A DNA stretch of 64,000 nucleotides from Clostridium_AD sp050717515 (GCF_050717515.1 NZ_JBOITL010000021.1:130392-194391), one strand, 5' to 3'. Positions 1 through 9,154 are shown, counted from the stretch's first letter. The notes: generated from the sequence alone by a model not told the origin. A program made the numbers and translations.

Positions 1-66
1 AACTTTTAAGACTTAGTTTTTTACAGTGGTTATGTGTTTGTATCCACGAAAAACAAATTATAAATA

Positions 67-438
67 TTACATATCTCTAGGGTCTATATCAGTAATCATT
101 TTTATAGTACCTGCTATGTACCACTTAGTTTCTTGTTTTTCTACATTATATACTTTTCCAAGTATTTTAAACTTAGACATAACTCCTGCAAGTGAACCCA
201 CAAATGAAGGTGTATTCAAGTGGGCTTTCTTATTTTTTTTCACATTATCTATGTGCTGCACAGTAAGCTCTTTAGGAAGGTTACTGTTTATTTCCTTACT
301 ACTTTTAGCTGTCTCTTTATTTTTAGCTCCTAATGCCTCTAGTGTTTTATAAATCTCTTCCATTTTGCGTTTTTTTCTTTCAATACTTATACTAGGACTT
401 TCAACTTGAGTGTATTCTACTAATTTTTTCATAATCAT
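67..438 (-). CDS. Hypothetical protein, 123 aa
   Basis: I do not recognise this protein. It is hydrophilic and lysine-rich in its first half (an ERKKRK stretch near residue 20), with no signal peptide or membrane segment. The C-terminal 35 residues look like a compact beta-rich tail (KVYNVEK, TKWYIAG). A purine-rich ribosome site (GGAAGG) lies just upstream; it fits the start at 438 and also an in-frame ATG at 432, so the N-terminus could be two residues shorter. It is followed on the same strand by nothing inside the window and is separated from the DUF4130 gene by about 120 bases. Only its existence as a gene is supported. Confidence 0.6.
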   Translation of the reverse strand: MIMKKLVEYTQVESPSISIERKKRKMEEIYKTLEALGAKNKETAKSSKEINSNLPKELTVQHIDNVKKNKKAHLNTPSFVGSLAGVMSKFKILGKVYNVEKQETKWYIAGTIKMITDIDPRDM

Positions 439-558
439 CTTTCCTTCCTTTAACTAACAATAATCTAATAAATGCATTTATATCTATTATATCACGATTT
501 CTAACCTTTTTAAGAATAAATGTTGAAATATAAAAAAGTGTTCACTATAAAATGGTGA

Positions 559-1293
559 TCACTTTTTCATTTCAGTTAAATTATCCCAATATTTCTTTGG
601 CATATGCTGCATTTGCAATCTTTTATTGGTTCTTTCTTCTACCGATACACTTTTATGAAAGGCCTTCCAAAGATTTTGATAAAACAACTCTTCCGCCTCA
701 TGACTTTCTAATTTTTCAAATTTCAAATCTCTAAGTATCATTTCATTATTTTCATAAACTATACCGATTTTTCTTTTTACATCATGAATCACCCACTTTT
801 CATTTTTGAGTCTTGCACTAAAGTGATTTCCTATGAGGAAAGCAATATTGTAAGTAGGCTCTATTGCTGCATATAATATTCCCTTAAACTCTTGAAATCT
901 AACTAGTCCTAAAAATCTATGTGCTTCAAATCCCACTTTTCTAGAAATTTTCTGTACTTCATTCACAGTGTCTTCTGTTAGGAAGTCATTTACTTTACTG
1001 CCCAGGGTGAAGCCTAATTGTATATATTTAAATAATTTTAATTCTATGCCATATTCCTCAGATAAAAAGGCCTGATACACATAAACTAGTGTATCTTGTG
1101 AAATCTTTTCTAATATAGCATTGTATACTTTACCCGATTTTGCCATATCAGTTCCAATAACTATGTCCTCATATAATATATTGAAGTTATAATCACTTTC
1201 TCTCTCAATACTTTCAGGGATTGTACTATAATAGCAAGCATATATAACAGATAAAAACCCATCAAAGCTTCCGTCATAAATGTATCTAACCAA
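559..1293 (-). CDS. DUF4130 / TIGR03915-type DNA metabolism protein
   Basis: About 244 aa. The N-terminal VRYIYDGSFDGFLSVIY and the C-terminal MPKKYWDNL(T)E are typical of the TIGR03915 family, which is nearly always paired with a radical SAM partner and is linked to uracil-DNA-glycosylase-like domains. The biochemical activity is not established. I place the start at a TTG (1293-1291) because an AAAGGGGTGA ribosome site sits 6 bases upstream and family members begin at this point; the longer open frame has no better site. The start overlaps the end of the radical SAM gene by 8 bases, so the two are translationally coupled and very probably act together. The C-terminal UDG-like domain seen in some relatives is not present. 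Confidence 0.8.
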   Translation of the reverse strand: MVRYIYDGSFDGFLSVIYACYYSTIPESIERESDYNFNILYEDIVIGTDMAKSGKVYNAILEKISQDTLVYVYQAFLSEEYGIELKLFKYIQLGFTLGSKVNDFLTEDTVNEVQKISRKVGFEAHRFLGLVRFQEFKGILYAAIEPTYNIAFLIGNHFSARLKNEKWVIHDVKRKIGIVYENNEMILRDLKFEKLESHEAEELFYQNLWKAFHKSVSVEERTNKRLQMQHMPKKYWDNLTEMKK

Positions 1294-2548
1294 ATAAATC
1301 ACCCCTTTGGGTAAATAAACTAAGTTGCTGTGGCTTATCAAAGCTTTCATAGTCCAATAAATAATTTTTAAGTCTTCCTCTTTCCATTGCTTTATCTCCA
1401 TAAAATTTACCGCTACAGGTTAAAAAATATCTAGCTCTTTTAAGGACAACTCCTATTTTTTTTAAATTGTCATAGGAAAGATTACAAAGTCTTCTTGCTC
1501 TTACGATTCTTAAAGCTGATTTTACTCCTATTCCCGGAACTCTAAGTAGTGTTTCATAGGGAGCATTATTTACCTCCACTGGGAACTTGTCTAAATTATT
1601 TAATGCCCAAAAAGCTTTAGGATCTAAATCCACATCAAAATTAGGATTTGTTTCATCTAATAATTCATTTGCTTTAAATCCATAGTATCTTAAAAGCCAA
1701 TCTGCTTGATACATTCTATGCTCCTTTAGTAGTGGAGGCGTGGTTTGAATAGCCGGCAAATTTATGTTTGATACTACTGGAACATAAGCTGAATAGTAAA
1801 CTCGCTTAAGTCCAAAGCTATTATATAATCCTTCTGTAAGACTAATTACTCTTAAGTCACTTTCGTTAGTTGCACCAACCATTATCTGCGTACTTTGACC
1901 ACCAGGAGTAAATTTCGGTGCTTTAAACCCTTTTTTCTTATATTCAATGGACTCAAGTATACTGTGCTTAATAAGTCCCATAGGTTTTAATATATCTTCT
2001 TTATTCTTTTGAGGTGCTAAAAGCTTTAAGCTTTTTTCAGAGGGCAACTCAATATTTACACTCATTCTATCTGCATATAATCCTGCCTCATATATAAATT
2101 TTGGATCAGCGCCTGGAATAGCCTTTACATGAATATAACCATTAAATTTGTGAATCAATCTTAAATCCTTTAAAATTCTAACTAAATTTTCCATTGTATA
2201 ATCTGGACTTCGCTCTACCCCAGAGCTTAAGAATAATCCTTCAATATAATTTCTTCTATAGAAATTCATAGTTAAATCTACTACTTCACTAGGCGTAAAG
2301 CTGGTCCTTTCTAAATCATTACTAGCTCTATTAATGCAATATTTACAATCATATATGCATTTATTAGTATATAAAATTTTAAGTAGCGAAATACATCTAC
2401 CATCCTGCGACCAAGAATGGCAAATGCCTGATACAGAAGCATTTCCTATACCATCCGCTGTATTCTTTCTATTAGAACCACTAGAAGAGCAAGACGCATC
2501 ATACTTTGCTGAATTAGATAATATTTCAAGTTTTCTCATTACATCCAC
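1286..2548 (-). CDS. Radical SAM protein, putative DNA modification/repair (TIGR03916 type)
   Basis: About 420 aa. A CxxxCxxC cluster motif (CIYDCKYC) near residue 60 marks a radical SAM enzyme. A C-terminal helix-hairpin-helix (LLRVPGIGVKSALRIV) implies DNA binding. This pairing with a DUF4130 protein is the recognised TIGR03915/TIGR03916 DNA repair or modification couple; the substrate is unknown. I choose the GTG at 2548 because AGGTG lies six bases upstream; an ATG at 2539 is the alternative. The promoter carries a near-consensus LexA box, so the pair is probably induced by DNA damage. It is the first gene of a two-gene operon. Confidence 0.85.
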   Translation of the reverse strand: MDVMRKLEILSNSAKYDASCSSSGSNRKNTADGIGNASVSGICHSWSQDGRCISLLKILYTNKCIYDCKYCINRASNDLERTSFTPSEVVDLTMNFYRRNYIEGLFLSSGVERSPDYTMENLVRILKDLRLIHKFNGYIHVKAIPGADPKFIYEAGLYADRMSVNIELPSEKSLKLLAPQKNKEDILKPMGLIKHSILESIEYKKKGFKAPKFTPGGQSTQIMVGATNESDLRVISLTEGLYNSFGLKRVYYSAYVPVVSNINLPAIQTTPPLLKEHRMYQADWLLRYYGFKANELLDETNPNFDVDLDPKAFWALNNLDKFPVEVNNAPYETLLRVPGIGVKSALRIVRARRLCNLSYDNLKKIGVVLKRARYFLTCSGKFYGDKAMERGRLKNYLLDYESFDKPQQLSLFTQRGDLFG

Positions 2549-2561
2549 TTTTAACACCTCA

Positions 2562-2605
2562 CAAACGTTTGTTCTCATTTTATCATATTTTGCATAAGAT
2601 TGAAA
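2562..2605 (-). promoter_or_regulatory. Promoter with LexA (SOS) box upstream of the radical SAM repair pair
   Basis: On the minus strand TTTCAA (2605-2600), 17 bases, then TAAAAT (2582-2577) form a plausible SigA promoter. Directly downstream, AGAACAAACGTTTG (2575-2562) matches 13 of 14 positions of the Firmicute LexA consensus CGAACRNRYGTTYG. The box lies between the -10 and the ribosome site, where bound LexA would block transcription. Confidence 0.65.
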
Positions 2606-2632
2606 CACTTATTTACTGGAAAGTGTCATTAA

Positions 2633-2680
2633 AATAAGCCACTTGTAAAGATATTTAACTATCTTTACAAGTGGCTTATT
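2633..2680 (-). terminator. Terminator after the hcp remnant
   Basis: A 21-bp perfect inverted repeat (arms AATAAGCCACTTGTAAAGAT and its complement) with a 6-base loop, followed on the minus strand by TTATTTTAAT. It lies 16 bases past the stop of the truncated hcp gene. Confidence 0.8.
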
Positions 2681-2695
2681 CTTAAACTATATTTC

Positions 2696-3025
2696 TTATC
2701 CTAATATTTGTTTTAAATCATCCTGGGGTGTACTTATAGGTTTAATATCAAAAGTATCAACTAGAAATTGTAATACATTAGGGCTTAAGAAAGCTGGAAG
2801 TGTAGGTCCTAGATAAATTCCTTTTACTCCCAGTGATAGTAATGCTAATAAGTCAGCAACAGCTTTCTGTTCATACCAAGTTATAATCATTGCTAGTGGT
2901 AGTTCGTTAATTCCACATTTAAATGCATCAGCTAGTGCTAGTGCTATTTTAACAGCGGAATATGCATCGTTACATTGACCTATATCCAGTAGTCTTGGAA
3001 GTCCTGCTACTGTGCCAAACTCCAA
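2696..3025 (-). pseudogene. hcp: Remnant of hcp (hydroxylamine reductase, hybrid-cluster protein), C-terminal fifth
   Basis: The 109 residues match the C-terminus of hybrid-cluster protein: PRLLDIGQCNDAYSA carries one cluster cysteine, followed by ADAFKCGINELPL, WYEQKAVA and LGPTLPAFLSPNVL, ending TPQDDLKQILG. Full-length Hcp is about 540 aa, so four fifths, including the N-terminal cysteine motif and most cluster ligands, are gone. Upstream is an in-frame TAA and then 67 bases before the divergent ogt. No convincing ribosome site precedes the TTG at 3025. The reading frame itself is undamaged and the terminator is intact, so the deletion may be recent. Confidence 0.85.
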
Positions 3026-3140
3026 TTAAGAAAAAGTGCCTTATTTTCCCTTCATTTATATATAGTTTTAAACTAGACAGGCTCAAAATCTTATGCTACC
3101 TTTATTTATAGAATTAATTATAAAACTTAGGAGGGATTTT

Positions 3141-3635
3141 GTGAACATTGGTTATGATATTTATGATTCCCCTATTGGTCTAATACATGTAGTCGTGGAT
3201 GAAATTGGTGCTCGGAAAGTAGAAATATTTGAAGAAGATTGGTTAGAATACACGAAGAAACATGAATTTATTAAAAAAGACGTGGAAATATGCAAAGAAG
3301 TTATAATTCAGCTAGATGAATATTTCAAAGGAAAAAGGAAAAATTTCAATATACCATTATCTATAGAAGGTACAGAATTTAGAAGAAAAGTATGGAAAGC
3401 TCTTCAAACTATACCTTACGGTGAAACCCGGAATTATTTGCAGATTGCAGAATCCATAGGAAACCCTAAAGCTGTAAGGGCTGTAGGTCAAGCTAATAGA
3501 TGTAATCAATTACCTATAATTATACCCTGTCACAGAGTTATTGGTAAAAATGGCAATTTGGTAGGGTTTGCAGGCAATAGAACTCCAACACAAAAACTAC
3601 TATTGGAAATTGAAGGAGTAAATGTTAAAAAGTGA
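3141..3635 (+). CDS. ogt: Methylated-DNA--protein-cysteine methyltransferase
   Basis: 164 aa, the usual size. It repairs O6-alkylguanine by transferring the alkyl group to its own cysteine. The active-site motif IPCHRV is present with Cys at about residue 130, preceded by the helix-turn-helix arginine-finger region (KAVRAVGQANRCNQLP). The N-terminal domain (DSPIGLIHV) is intact. I choose the GTG at 3141 because a strong TAGGAGGGA lies five bases upstream; the frame is open further upstream but without a ribosome site. It is one of the few plus-strand genes here, and converges with the EamA gene with only six bases between stops. Confidence 0.93.
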   Translation: MNIGYDIYDSPIGLIHVVVDEIGARKVEIFEEDWLEYTKKHEFIKKDVEICKEVIIQLDEYFKGKRKNFNIPLSIEGTEFRRKVWKALQTIPYGETRNYLQIAESIGNPKAVRAVGQANRCNQLPIIIPCHRVIGKNGNLVGFAGNRTPTQKLLLEIEGVNVKK

Positions 3636-3641
3636 TTCTCA

Positions 3642-4697
3642 CTAATGATTATGAGCATGATGCATATCAGGAGTATGATTATGTTCATGTTCAGTGCTTT
3701 CATGAATATGAACATGGTTGTGTTCCCCATTCTCAAACTTTTCATGTACATGATTATGATGGTTATCATTATGGTCATGGCGATGCTCGTGTTGGACAAT
3801 TTCGTGAATATGTTTATGATTGTGTTTTTCTACAGCAGCATAATAGGCTCCGAAAAGCATTAAAATAACCGCTATAACAAAGTTTACTGTTATTTGTTCG
3901 TTGTACAATACTAGAGATAACCCTACACCTATAAAAGGAGCCACAGCATAATATGCACTTGTTCTTGCAGCCCCTAGTTGCCTCTGTGCAGTTACATAAA
4001 AAAATATACTTAATCCGTATGCAAAGAAACCTAAAATCATAGCTATAAGTATATATCTTATATCACTTGCATATTCATTCATTAAAACTGCTATTAAAAG
4101 TGAACCTGCCCCAGACCCAAGTCCTTTAACAATCACTATCTGCATTGGGTCTTTTAAAGACATCATTCTTGTACAATTATTTTCAAAGCCCCAGCAAATG
4201 CATGCAAACAAAACAAAAATCGAACCTACAGAAAACGAAAAACTGCTAAAGTCACTTATGGACAAAACAATGCTAGATGCCGTTATAAAAAAAATAGCTA
4301 CCCATAACCTTTTTCCAATTGACTCTTTAAAAATCAGTAGTGCAACAAGAGCTGTAGCAACAATTTCAAAATTGTTTAGTAAAGAAGCATTAGATGCTGT
4401 AGTCATAGTAAGTCCAATCATTAAAAATATTGGCGCCGCAATGTCTAAAACTATCATACCTATAACAAATGGAAGTTCTGCTTTGCTAATCTTAGCTTCT
4501 TTTGCTTTAGTGTTCTTTGACCACTTTATAAGTCCTAAGAATAACATTCCAATGCCTGCTCCTAAATACAGGAGCGAAGCCATAAGCATAGGAGGTATCT
4601 TTTCTAATAATAACTTTGAAACTGGTGAACTTATTCCAAACAATGCAGCTGCAAGTATTGCTTGAAATACTGCCAAATGTTGCTTTGATTTTATCAT
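3642..4697 (-). CDS. EamA/DMT-family transporter with histidine-rich C-terminal tail
   Basis: 351 aa. About ten hydrophobic segments in two EamA repeats fill residues 1-290, as in drug/metabolite transporters of unknown substrate. The last 60 or so residues are cytoplasmic-looking and contain about 25 histidines in patterns such as HEHRHDHND and HNHVHIHE. Such tails bind Zn, Ni or Co in known proteins; whether this one senses, buffers or exports a metal is inference. The ATG at 4697 is chosen for its TGGAGGG site seven bases upstream. The codons of the tail are low-complexity, so its length may vary between strains. Confidence 0.85.
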   Translation of the reverse strand: MIKSKQHLAVFQAILAAALFGISSPVSKLLLEKIPPMLMASLLYLGAGIGMLFLGLIKWSKNTKAKEAKISKAELPFVIGMIVLDIAAPIFLMIGLTMTTASNASLLNNFEIVATALVALLIFKESIGKRLWVAIFFITASSIVLSISDFSSFSFSVGSIFVLFACICWGFENNCTRMMSLKDPMQIVIVKGLGSGAGSLLIAVLMNEYASDIRYILIAMILGFFAYGLSIFFYVTAQRQLGAARTSAYYAVAPFIGVGLSLVLYNEQITVNFVIAVILMLFGAYYAAVEKHNHKHIHEIVQHEHRHDHNDNHHNHVHEKFENGEHNHVHIHESTEHEHNHTPDMHHAHNH

Positions 4698-4762
4698 AAA
4701 ATTTCCCTCCATATAAAATATCAATTAGCACAGAAAATTATTATTACTGATACTTCACAGCT

Positions 4763-4969
4763 TTAATTTAGAATTTTTATTAGATACAAGTCATGATCTA
4801 AAATGCTTTGTTCACAACTAAATTTAACACCCTCATCAATAAATTCAAAGCACACGTCTCTTGTACTATTTATATCAAATAGACACTTTCCCTTTTCATC
4901 TAAGGATTTTATAGCATCCTCATGAATTCCTTCTCTAAGTAAACTTTCTTTAATTTCGTTATTTAACAC
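4763..4969 (-). CDS. Hypothetical small protein, 68 aa
   Basis: Not recognised. The GTG start at 4969 has GGAGG seven bases upstream. The protein is acidic and soluble, with two cysteines (GKCLFDI, FSCEQS) and alternating hydrophobic residues that suggest a small alpha/beta fold. It stands alone between the EamA gene and rnz, with its own ribosome site and separate intergenic spaces. Confidence 0.6.
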   Translation of the reverse strand: MLNNEIKESLLREGIHEDAIKSLDEKGKCLFDINSTRDVCFEFIDEGVKFSCEQSILDHDLYLIKILN

Positions 4970-5055
4970 ATTTATACCTCCATTGTCATCTAAAATTCCC
5001 CTTGTATTGAAATCATTATATACTCTATTATAGTACCATACACTTTCTATTTTTT

Positions 5056-6000
5056 CTAATCCTTAAAAGATAAAGTCTTCACAATTCTATCAAAACCAAT
5101 AATAGTATTTTTGAAAATGCTCTCTGCACTATCTTTATATTCTTCAGGGATATGCATAGACGGACTAAAATGTGTCAATATCAGTTCTAGCACTTCACCT
5201 TTCAACGCAAGTTGCGCCGCCTCGCTAAAGGTCATATGTTTGTTCTTTATGGCTTTTTCAATATCATTTTCATTACCATAAGTGCCCTCACAAATAAACA
5301 AGTCACTTTCTTTAATGAAAGTTGTTATTTCAGGTATTGGTCTTGTATCTGTTGTAAAACTGAGCTTTATTCCTGTTCTTTCTTTTCCTAGAACCATACT
5401 AGGTAAATATGTTTTCCCCTGGCTAATTACAGTTTCATTTTTTTGAAGTCTGCTCCAAAACATTTTTGGTATTTCATTTATAGTTGCACTTTTAACATCA
5501 AATTTTGGTTTTCTTCTAAAATAAAAGCTATAACCCAAACAATTAGTTGAGTGCTCAAGTTCCAGTGTTGAAATTACTAAATCATGAAATTCTCCTACTG
5601 AAGCATTCATACAATTTATTGAAGTTTGTACTTTAACTGGCTTTTCTGGGTTTTCTATAATATTAAGCTCGTAAGGTAGGTAAGGTGCTGCAACCAGTAG
5701 ACCTCTTACAATATCAGTAATACCCTCGGGACCAATTATTGTAAGAGGATCAATTCTACCACTATTGCCAATGGTTAAAAGAATACCTGGAAGTCCCACA
5801 ATATGATCCGCATGTCCATGAGTTATACAAATTATGTCTATTGTCTTAAAACCCCATCCAAGTATTTTCATAGATACCTGAGTACCTTCACCACAATCAA
5901 GCAGTATCTTTCTCCCTTTATAGTTTATGAGAAGTGAAGAAAGATATCTTTCAGGAATTGGCATTCCTCCTCCACAGCCTAGCAATGCTATATCAACCAA
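5056..6000 (-). CDS. rnz: Ribonuclease Z (tRNA 3' processing endonuclease)
   Basis: 314 aa, typical of bacterial RNase Z. It trims the 3' trailer of tRNA precursors that lack an encoded CCA. The metallo-beta-lactamase motif THGHADH (residues 60-66) supplies the zinc ligands. Further motifs are LLDCGEGTQ near residue 33, HSTNCLGYSF, FTTDTRP and a C-terminal LTHFSPSM. The start is a TTG at 6000 with TGAGGTGA eight bases upstream. Monocistronic as far as can be seen. Confidence 0.93.
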   Translation of the reverse strand: MVDIALLGCGGGMPIPERYLSSLLINYKGRKILLDCGEGTQVSMKILGWGFKTIDIICITHGHADHIVGLPGILLTIGNSGRIDPLTIIGPEGITDIVRGLLVAAPYLPYELNIIENPEKPVKVQTSINCMNASVGEFHDLVISTLELEHSTNCLGYSFYFRRKPKFDVKSATINEIPKMFWSRLQKNETVISQGKTYLPSMVLGKERTGIKLSFTTDTRPIPEITTFIKESDLFICEGTYGNENDIEKAIKNKHMTFSEAAQLALKGEVLELILTHFSPSMHIPEEYKDSAESIFKNTIIGFDRIVKTLSFKD

Positions 6001-6160
6001 TTAAATCACCTCATCTATAGTTTTTATTCACTCTATTTATCTATCTATAGAGTAATCTACACAACAATATTTTATGCATACTTATTTATATTTAGCTCAT
6101 TTTTATATATCTTACCATTAATACCAACACACTTCAAAATTCCAAGGAGTAACACAGGAT

Positions 6161-6904
6161 TTAGGACCTGAACTTCTTAAGATACTTAGATGCTGATCTA
6201 TTCATTTCTAATGAAAAATCAGACATATACTTACGATTGCATAGAGCTTTAATATCTTCACTAATATTTTTATTTGGAAATCCTGCCTTTTCATTTCTTG
6301 CGCTTTGCATTTCTATATGTTCTTCCTTAGTTAGTCTGCGATACTTATTTTCATAGACTATATACTGTTCTTCGAAACGCACAGGTTTTTTTCTATTCTT
6401 TTGAGCCTCTACAGGATAACCATAAACCACCATAGCAGCAGGTAAAACATAATCTGGAAGGTCCAATAACTCCCTAATAGTTTCACAATGCTCAATGATA
6501 TCCCCAATGTAACAGGAACCAATTCCTAAAGATTCTGCAGCTACTACTGTGTTTTGAGCAGCTATTATTGCATCAGCGCAGGCAAGAAGGATGTCACCCT
6601 CCCCTGGTGTTCTTGGATTGCAATTTTCTGAGTCAAAAGCATCATACCACCTTTGATAATCTGCAAGGAATATAAGCACTAAAGTAGCTTTTGCAATAAA
6701 AGGCTGATTATCACATTCTACTGATAGTTGTTTCTTTAATTTTTCATCAGTAATATCAAGTATGCTATAAAGCATCATTGCACCAGCAGTTGGAGCTTCA
6801 AAGGCAGCATTTAATATTTCTTTTTTTAACTCAGCTACAATGGGCTTATTTTCAAATACCCTCATGGATTTTCTATCTTTTATTTGTTTTAAAATCTCGT
6901 TCAT
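6161..6904 (-). CDS. Nitroreductase family protein (NfsA-like)
   Basis: 247 aa. The N-terminus (KQIKDRKSMRVFENKPI) and EAPTAGAMM match the FMN-binding nitroreductase fold. AQNTVVAAESLGIGSCYIGD and the PVRFEEQYIV region are characteristic of the NfsA-like branch. It probably reduces flavins, quinones or nitro compounds with NAD(P)H; the physiological substrate is unknown. The ATG at 6904 is chosen because GGGGG lies seven bases upstream; the frame upstream has no site. The C-terminal 50 residues, with a conserved Cys (KALCNRKYMSDFS), form the extension usual in clostridial members. Confidence 0.85.
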   Translation of the reverse strand: MNEILKQIKDRKSMRVFENKPIVAELKKEILNAAFEAPTAGAMMLYSILDITDEKLKKQLSVECDNQPFIAKATLVLIFLADYQRWYDAFDSENCNPRTPGEGDILLACADAIIAAQNTVVAAESLGIGSCYIGDIIEHCETIRELLDLPDYVLPAAMVVYGYPVEAQKNRKKPVRFEEQYIVYENKYRRLTKEEHIEMQSARNEKAGFPNKNISEDIKALCNRKYMSDFSLEMNRSASKYLKKFRS

Positions 6905-7245
6905 ATCATAACCCCCTTTATTCTCTGCATATAACAACATAAAATATTCTATTTACATAATTCAACATGAACTTTCTATTCTCCTTCATAATTTGTAGAT
7001 TAAACCCAACCTGGAATAACCCACCCTAAGTCGTAGAATTATAATATTTCACAATATAAGGTCTCCGTTTCCGACTTGCTAACAATGTCACCAATTTTAT
7101 CTATTTGAAATGTCCAATATGAAATATATTACAGAAAAAAAATGCACTAAATTTAGTGCGTTTTTTTACTGTTAGAAATATCTAATTGGGTAAATATCGA
7201 TGCTAATTTTGCATCTATATTTGATTTCATTAAAAATTGTTAAAA
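6905..7245. other. Intergenic stretch, no gene seen
   Basis: 340 bases without a supported reading frame. It contains the leader of the nitroreductase at its left edge and the metB-type terminator at its right part. I see no riboswitch motif. Confidence 0.6.
7135..7168 (-). terminator. Terminator after the trans-sulfuration gene (bidirectional)
   Basis: The palindrome GCACTAAATTTAGTGC (7144-7159) is flanked by A-rich and T-rich runs on both sides, so it can terminate on either strand. It lies about 80 bases after the stop of the PLP enzyme. Confidence 0.75.
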
Positions 7246-8382
7246 TTATATTTCTAATGCCTTTATTAAATCCTCTGTTATATCATCAACATTTTCAACC
7301 CCAACTGATAATCTTATTAAATTATCAGTTATGCCAATTTCTTGTCTCATTTCAGAAGGAATTGCAGCATGTGTCATAGTGGCAGGATGGCAAATTAATG
7401 ACTCCACCCCTCCTAAGCTTTCTCCAAAAGTTATTAATTCTAAGTTTCCTAAGAAACTTTTATAATCGTACCCTTCTTTAAGAAGGAAAGAAATAATACC
7501 ACCATAGCCTTTAGCTTGCTTTGATTGTATTTTGTAGCCTGGGTGATCTTCAAACCCAGGATAATATACTTTTTCTACTTCACTTCTATCTTTTAAAAAC
7601 TTTGCAATAATCATTGCGTTTGAATTATGCCTATCCATTCTTAAAGCTAGTGTTTTAATACCTCTAATTAATAAGAAAGAATCAAATGGAGACAAAACTC
7701 CCCCTGTTGAATTTTGTATAAACCCTATTTTTTCAGCTAGTTCCTTATTATTCACTACCACAAGACCAGCAATTAAATCACTATGTCCACCTAAATATTT
7801 TGTACCACTATGAATAACTATATCTGCACCAAGAGTGATTGGCTTTTGTAGGTAGGGTGTCATAAAAGTATTGTCTACAATGGTAATTAAATTATTTTCC
7901 TTTGCTATTTTTGCAACTTCTTCAATATCTGTAATACCCATCAATGGATTGGTTGGGGTTTCTATAAAAATAGCCTTTACACTGTCATCAATATTATTTT
8001 TTAATTCTTCTATGTTTGATGAATTAAATACACTGTAATTTATACCAAAGTTATTAAAATATTTGTCTAAAACCCTAAAGGTTCCACCATAAATATTATT
8101 TGATATAAGAATCTTATCTCCTGTTTTAAACTGAGATAGTACCGCAGTTGTAGCCGCCATTCCTGAAGCAAAGGCAAAACCTGCATAGCCCTCCTCAAGC
8201 TCTGCAATAAGTTTTTCCAGAGCTGCCCTTGTAGGATTTCCTGATCTCGAATACTCATAAGTATTATCAGCATCAAATTTGCCTTTTTTAAAGGTAGATG
8301 TTTGATAGATAGGTACATTAACTGCCCCAGTACTAGCATCCCCATCTATTCCGCCATGTATTAATAATGATTCAAATTTCAT
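7246..8382 (-). CDS. PLP-dependent trans-sulfuration enzyme (cystathionine gamma-synthase/lyase family)
   Basis: 378 aa. Family motifs: EYSRSGNPTR (43-52), FASGMAATTA (71-80), the PLP aspartate in VDNTF (about 170) and the Schiff-base lysine in SGTKYLGGHSD (Lys195). Members cleave or form C-S bonds in cystathionine, homocysteine, cysteine or methionine; sequence alone does not separate synthase, lyase (mccB) and methionine gamma-lyase. It lies 28 bases after an ABC transporter for a polar amino acid, so the unit looks like cystine or methionine-precursor import plus breakdown. GAGGAGG precedes the ATG. Confidence 0.87.
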   Translation of the reverse strand: MKFESLLIHGGIDGDASTGAVNVPIYQTSTFKKGKFDADNTYEYSRSGNPTRAALEKLIAELEEGYAGFAFASGMAATTAVLSQFKTGDKILISNNIYGGTFRVLDKYFNNFGINYSVFNSSNIEELKNNIDDSVKAIFIETPTNPLMGITDIEEVAKIAKENNLITIVDNTFMTPYLQKPITLGADIVIHSGTKYLGGHSDLIAGLVVVNNKELAEKIGFIQNSTGGVLSPFDSFLLIRGIKTLALRMDRHNSNAMIIAKFLKDRSEVEKVYYPGFEDHPGYKIQSKQAKGYGGIISFLLKEGYDYKSFLGNLELITFGESLGGVESLICHPATMTHAAIPSEMRQEIGITDNLIRLSVGVENVDDITEDLIKALEI

Positions 8383-8410
8383 ATTTTTTTCCTCCTCAAT
8401 AATCTATTAT

Positions 8411-9154
8411 CTAATCCGAAACTAAATTTAAAAATTGTTTTATTCGTGCATTTTTTGTTTCACTTAATATTTGATTGGGTGTGCCCTTATCAATAATAAG
8501 TCCCTTATCCATAAATATTATATTGTCCCCTACTTCTCTTGCAAAACTCATATTATGAGTAACAACTACCATAGTCATCCCTTCAAGAGATAGCTCCTTC
8601 ATAACTTTAAGTACCTCCGCTGCAAGTTCGGGGTCTAGTGCAGAGGTTGGTTCGTCAAATAGCAGCACTGATGGTTCTATAGCCATAGCGCGTGCTATAG
8701 CAACTCTCTGTCCTTGTCCTCCTGAAAGCTCATGAGGATAACTATCGCATTTTTCTGATAGACCAACCTTTTCGAGTAAGCTAAGAGCCTTATCATGAGC
8801 TACTTTTTTAGATTGCTTAAGCACAGTTACAAGACCCTCCATAATGTTTTCTACCACTGTCATATGTGGAAATAAATGAAAACCTTGAAATACCATTCCT
8901 GTATTCTTTCGCAAAGTTAATACTTCTTTGTCGGTTGGATTTTTATTTTCACCAAATGTAAGTTCATTGTCACCAACTCTTATAGTTCCACTGCTTGGAA
9001 TTTCTAACAAATTCATACACCTAAGAAGGGTGGTTTTGCCTGAACCTGAAGGACCTATTACAATTGTTGTTTCACCCCTTACAATTTTCAAATCTATACC
9101 TTTTAAAATTTCATTATTTCCAAAACTCTTGTGTAAATTTTGTATATTAATCAT
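8411..9154 (-). CDS. Polar amino acid ABC transporter, ATP-binding subunit (TcyC/GlnQ-like)
   Basis: 247 aa. Walker A GPSGSGKT (34-41), Q-loop VFQGFHLFPH, signature LSGGQGQRVAIARA, Walker B VLLFDEPTSALD and the switch histidine VVVTHNM are all intact. It powers import by the neighbouring permease. The ATG at 9154 is chosen for GGAGG six bases upstream. Operon order SBP, permease, ATPase, PLP enzyme suggests cystine or a related sulfur amino acid as substrate, but this is inference from context. Confidence 0.9.
   Translation of the reverse strand: MINIQNLHKSFGNNEILKGIDLKIVRGETTIVIGPSGSGKTTLLRCMNLLEIPSSGTIRVGDNELTFGENKNPTDKEVLTLRKNTGMVFQGFHLFPHMTVVENIMEGLVTVLKQSKKVAHDKALSLLEKVGLSEKCDSYPHELSGGQGQRVAIARAMAIEPSVLLFDEPTSALDPELAAEVLKVMKELSLEGMTMVVVTHNMSFAREVGDNIIFMDKGLIIDKGTPNQILSETKNARIKQFLNLVSD

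Noticed and set aside
3632..3868. Plus-strand genes opposite the histidine-rich tail
   Set aside because: They are shadows of the repetitive histidine codons and lack ribosome sites.
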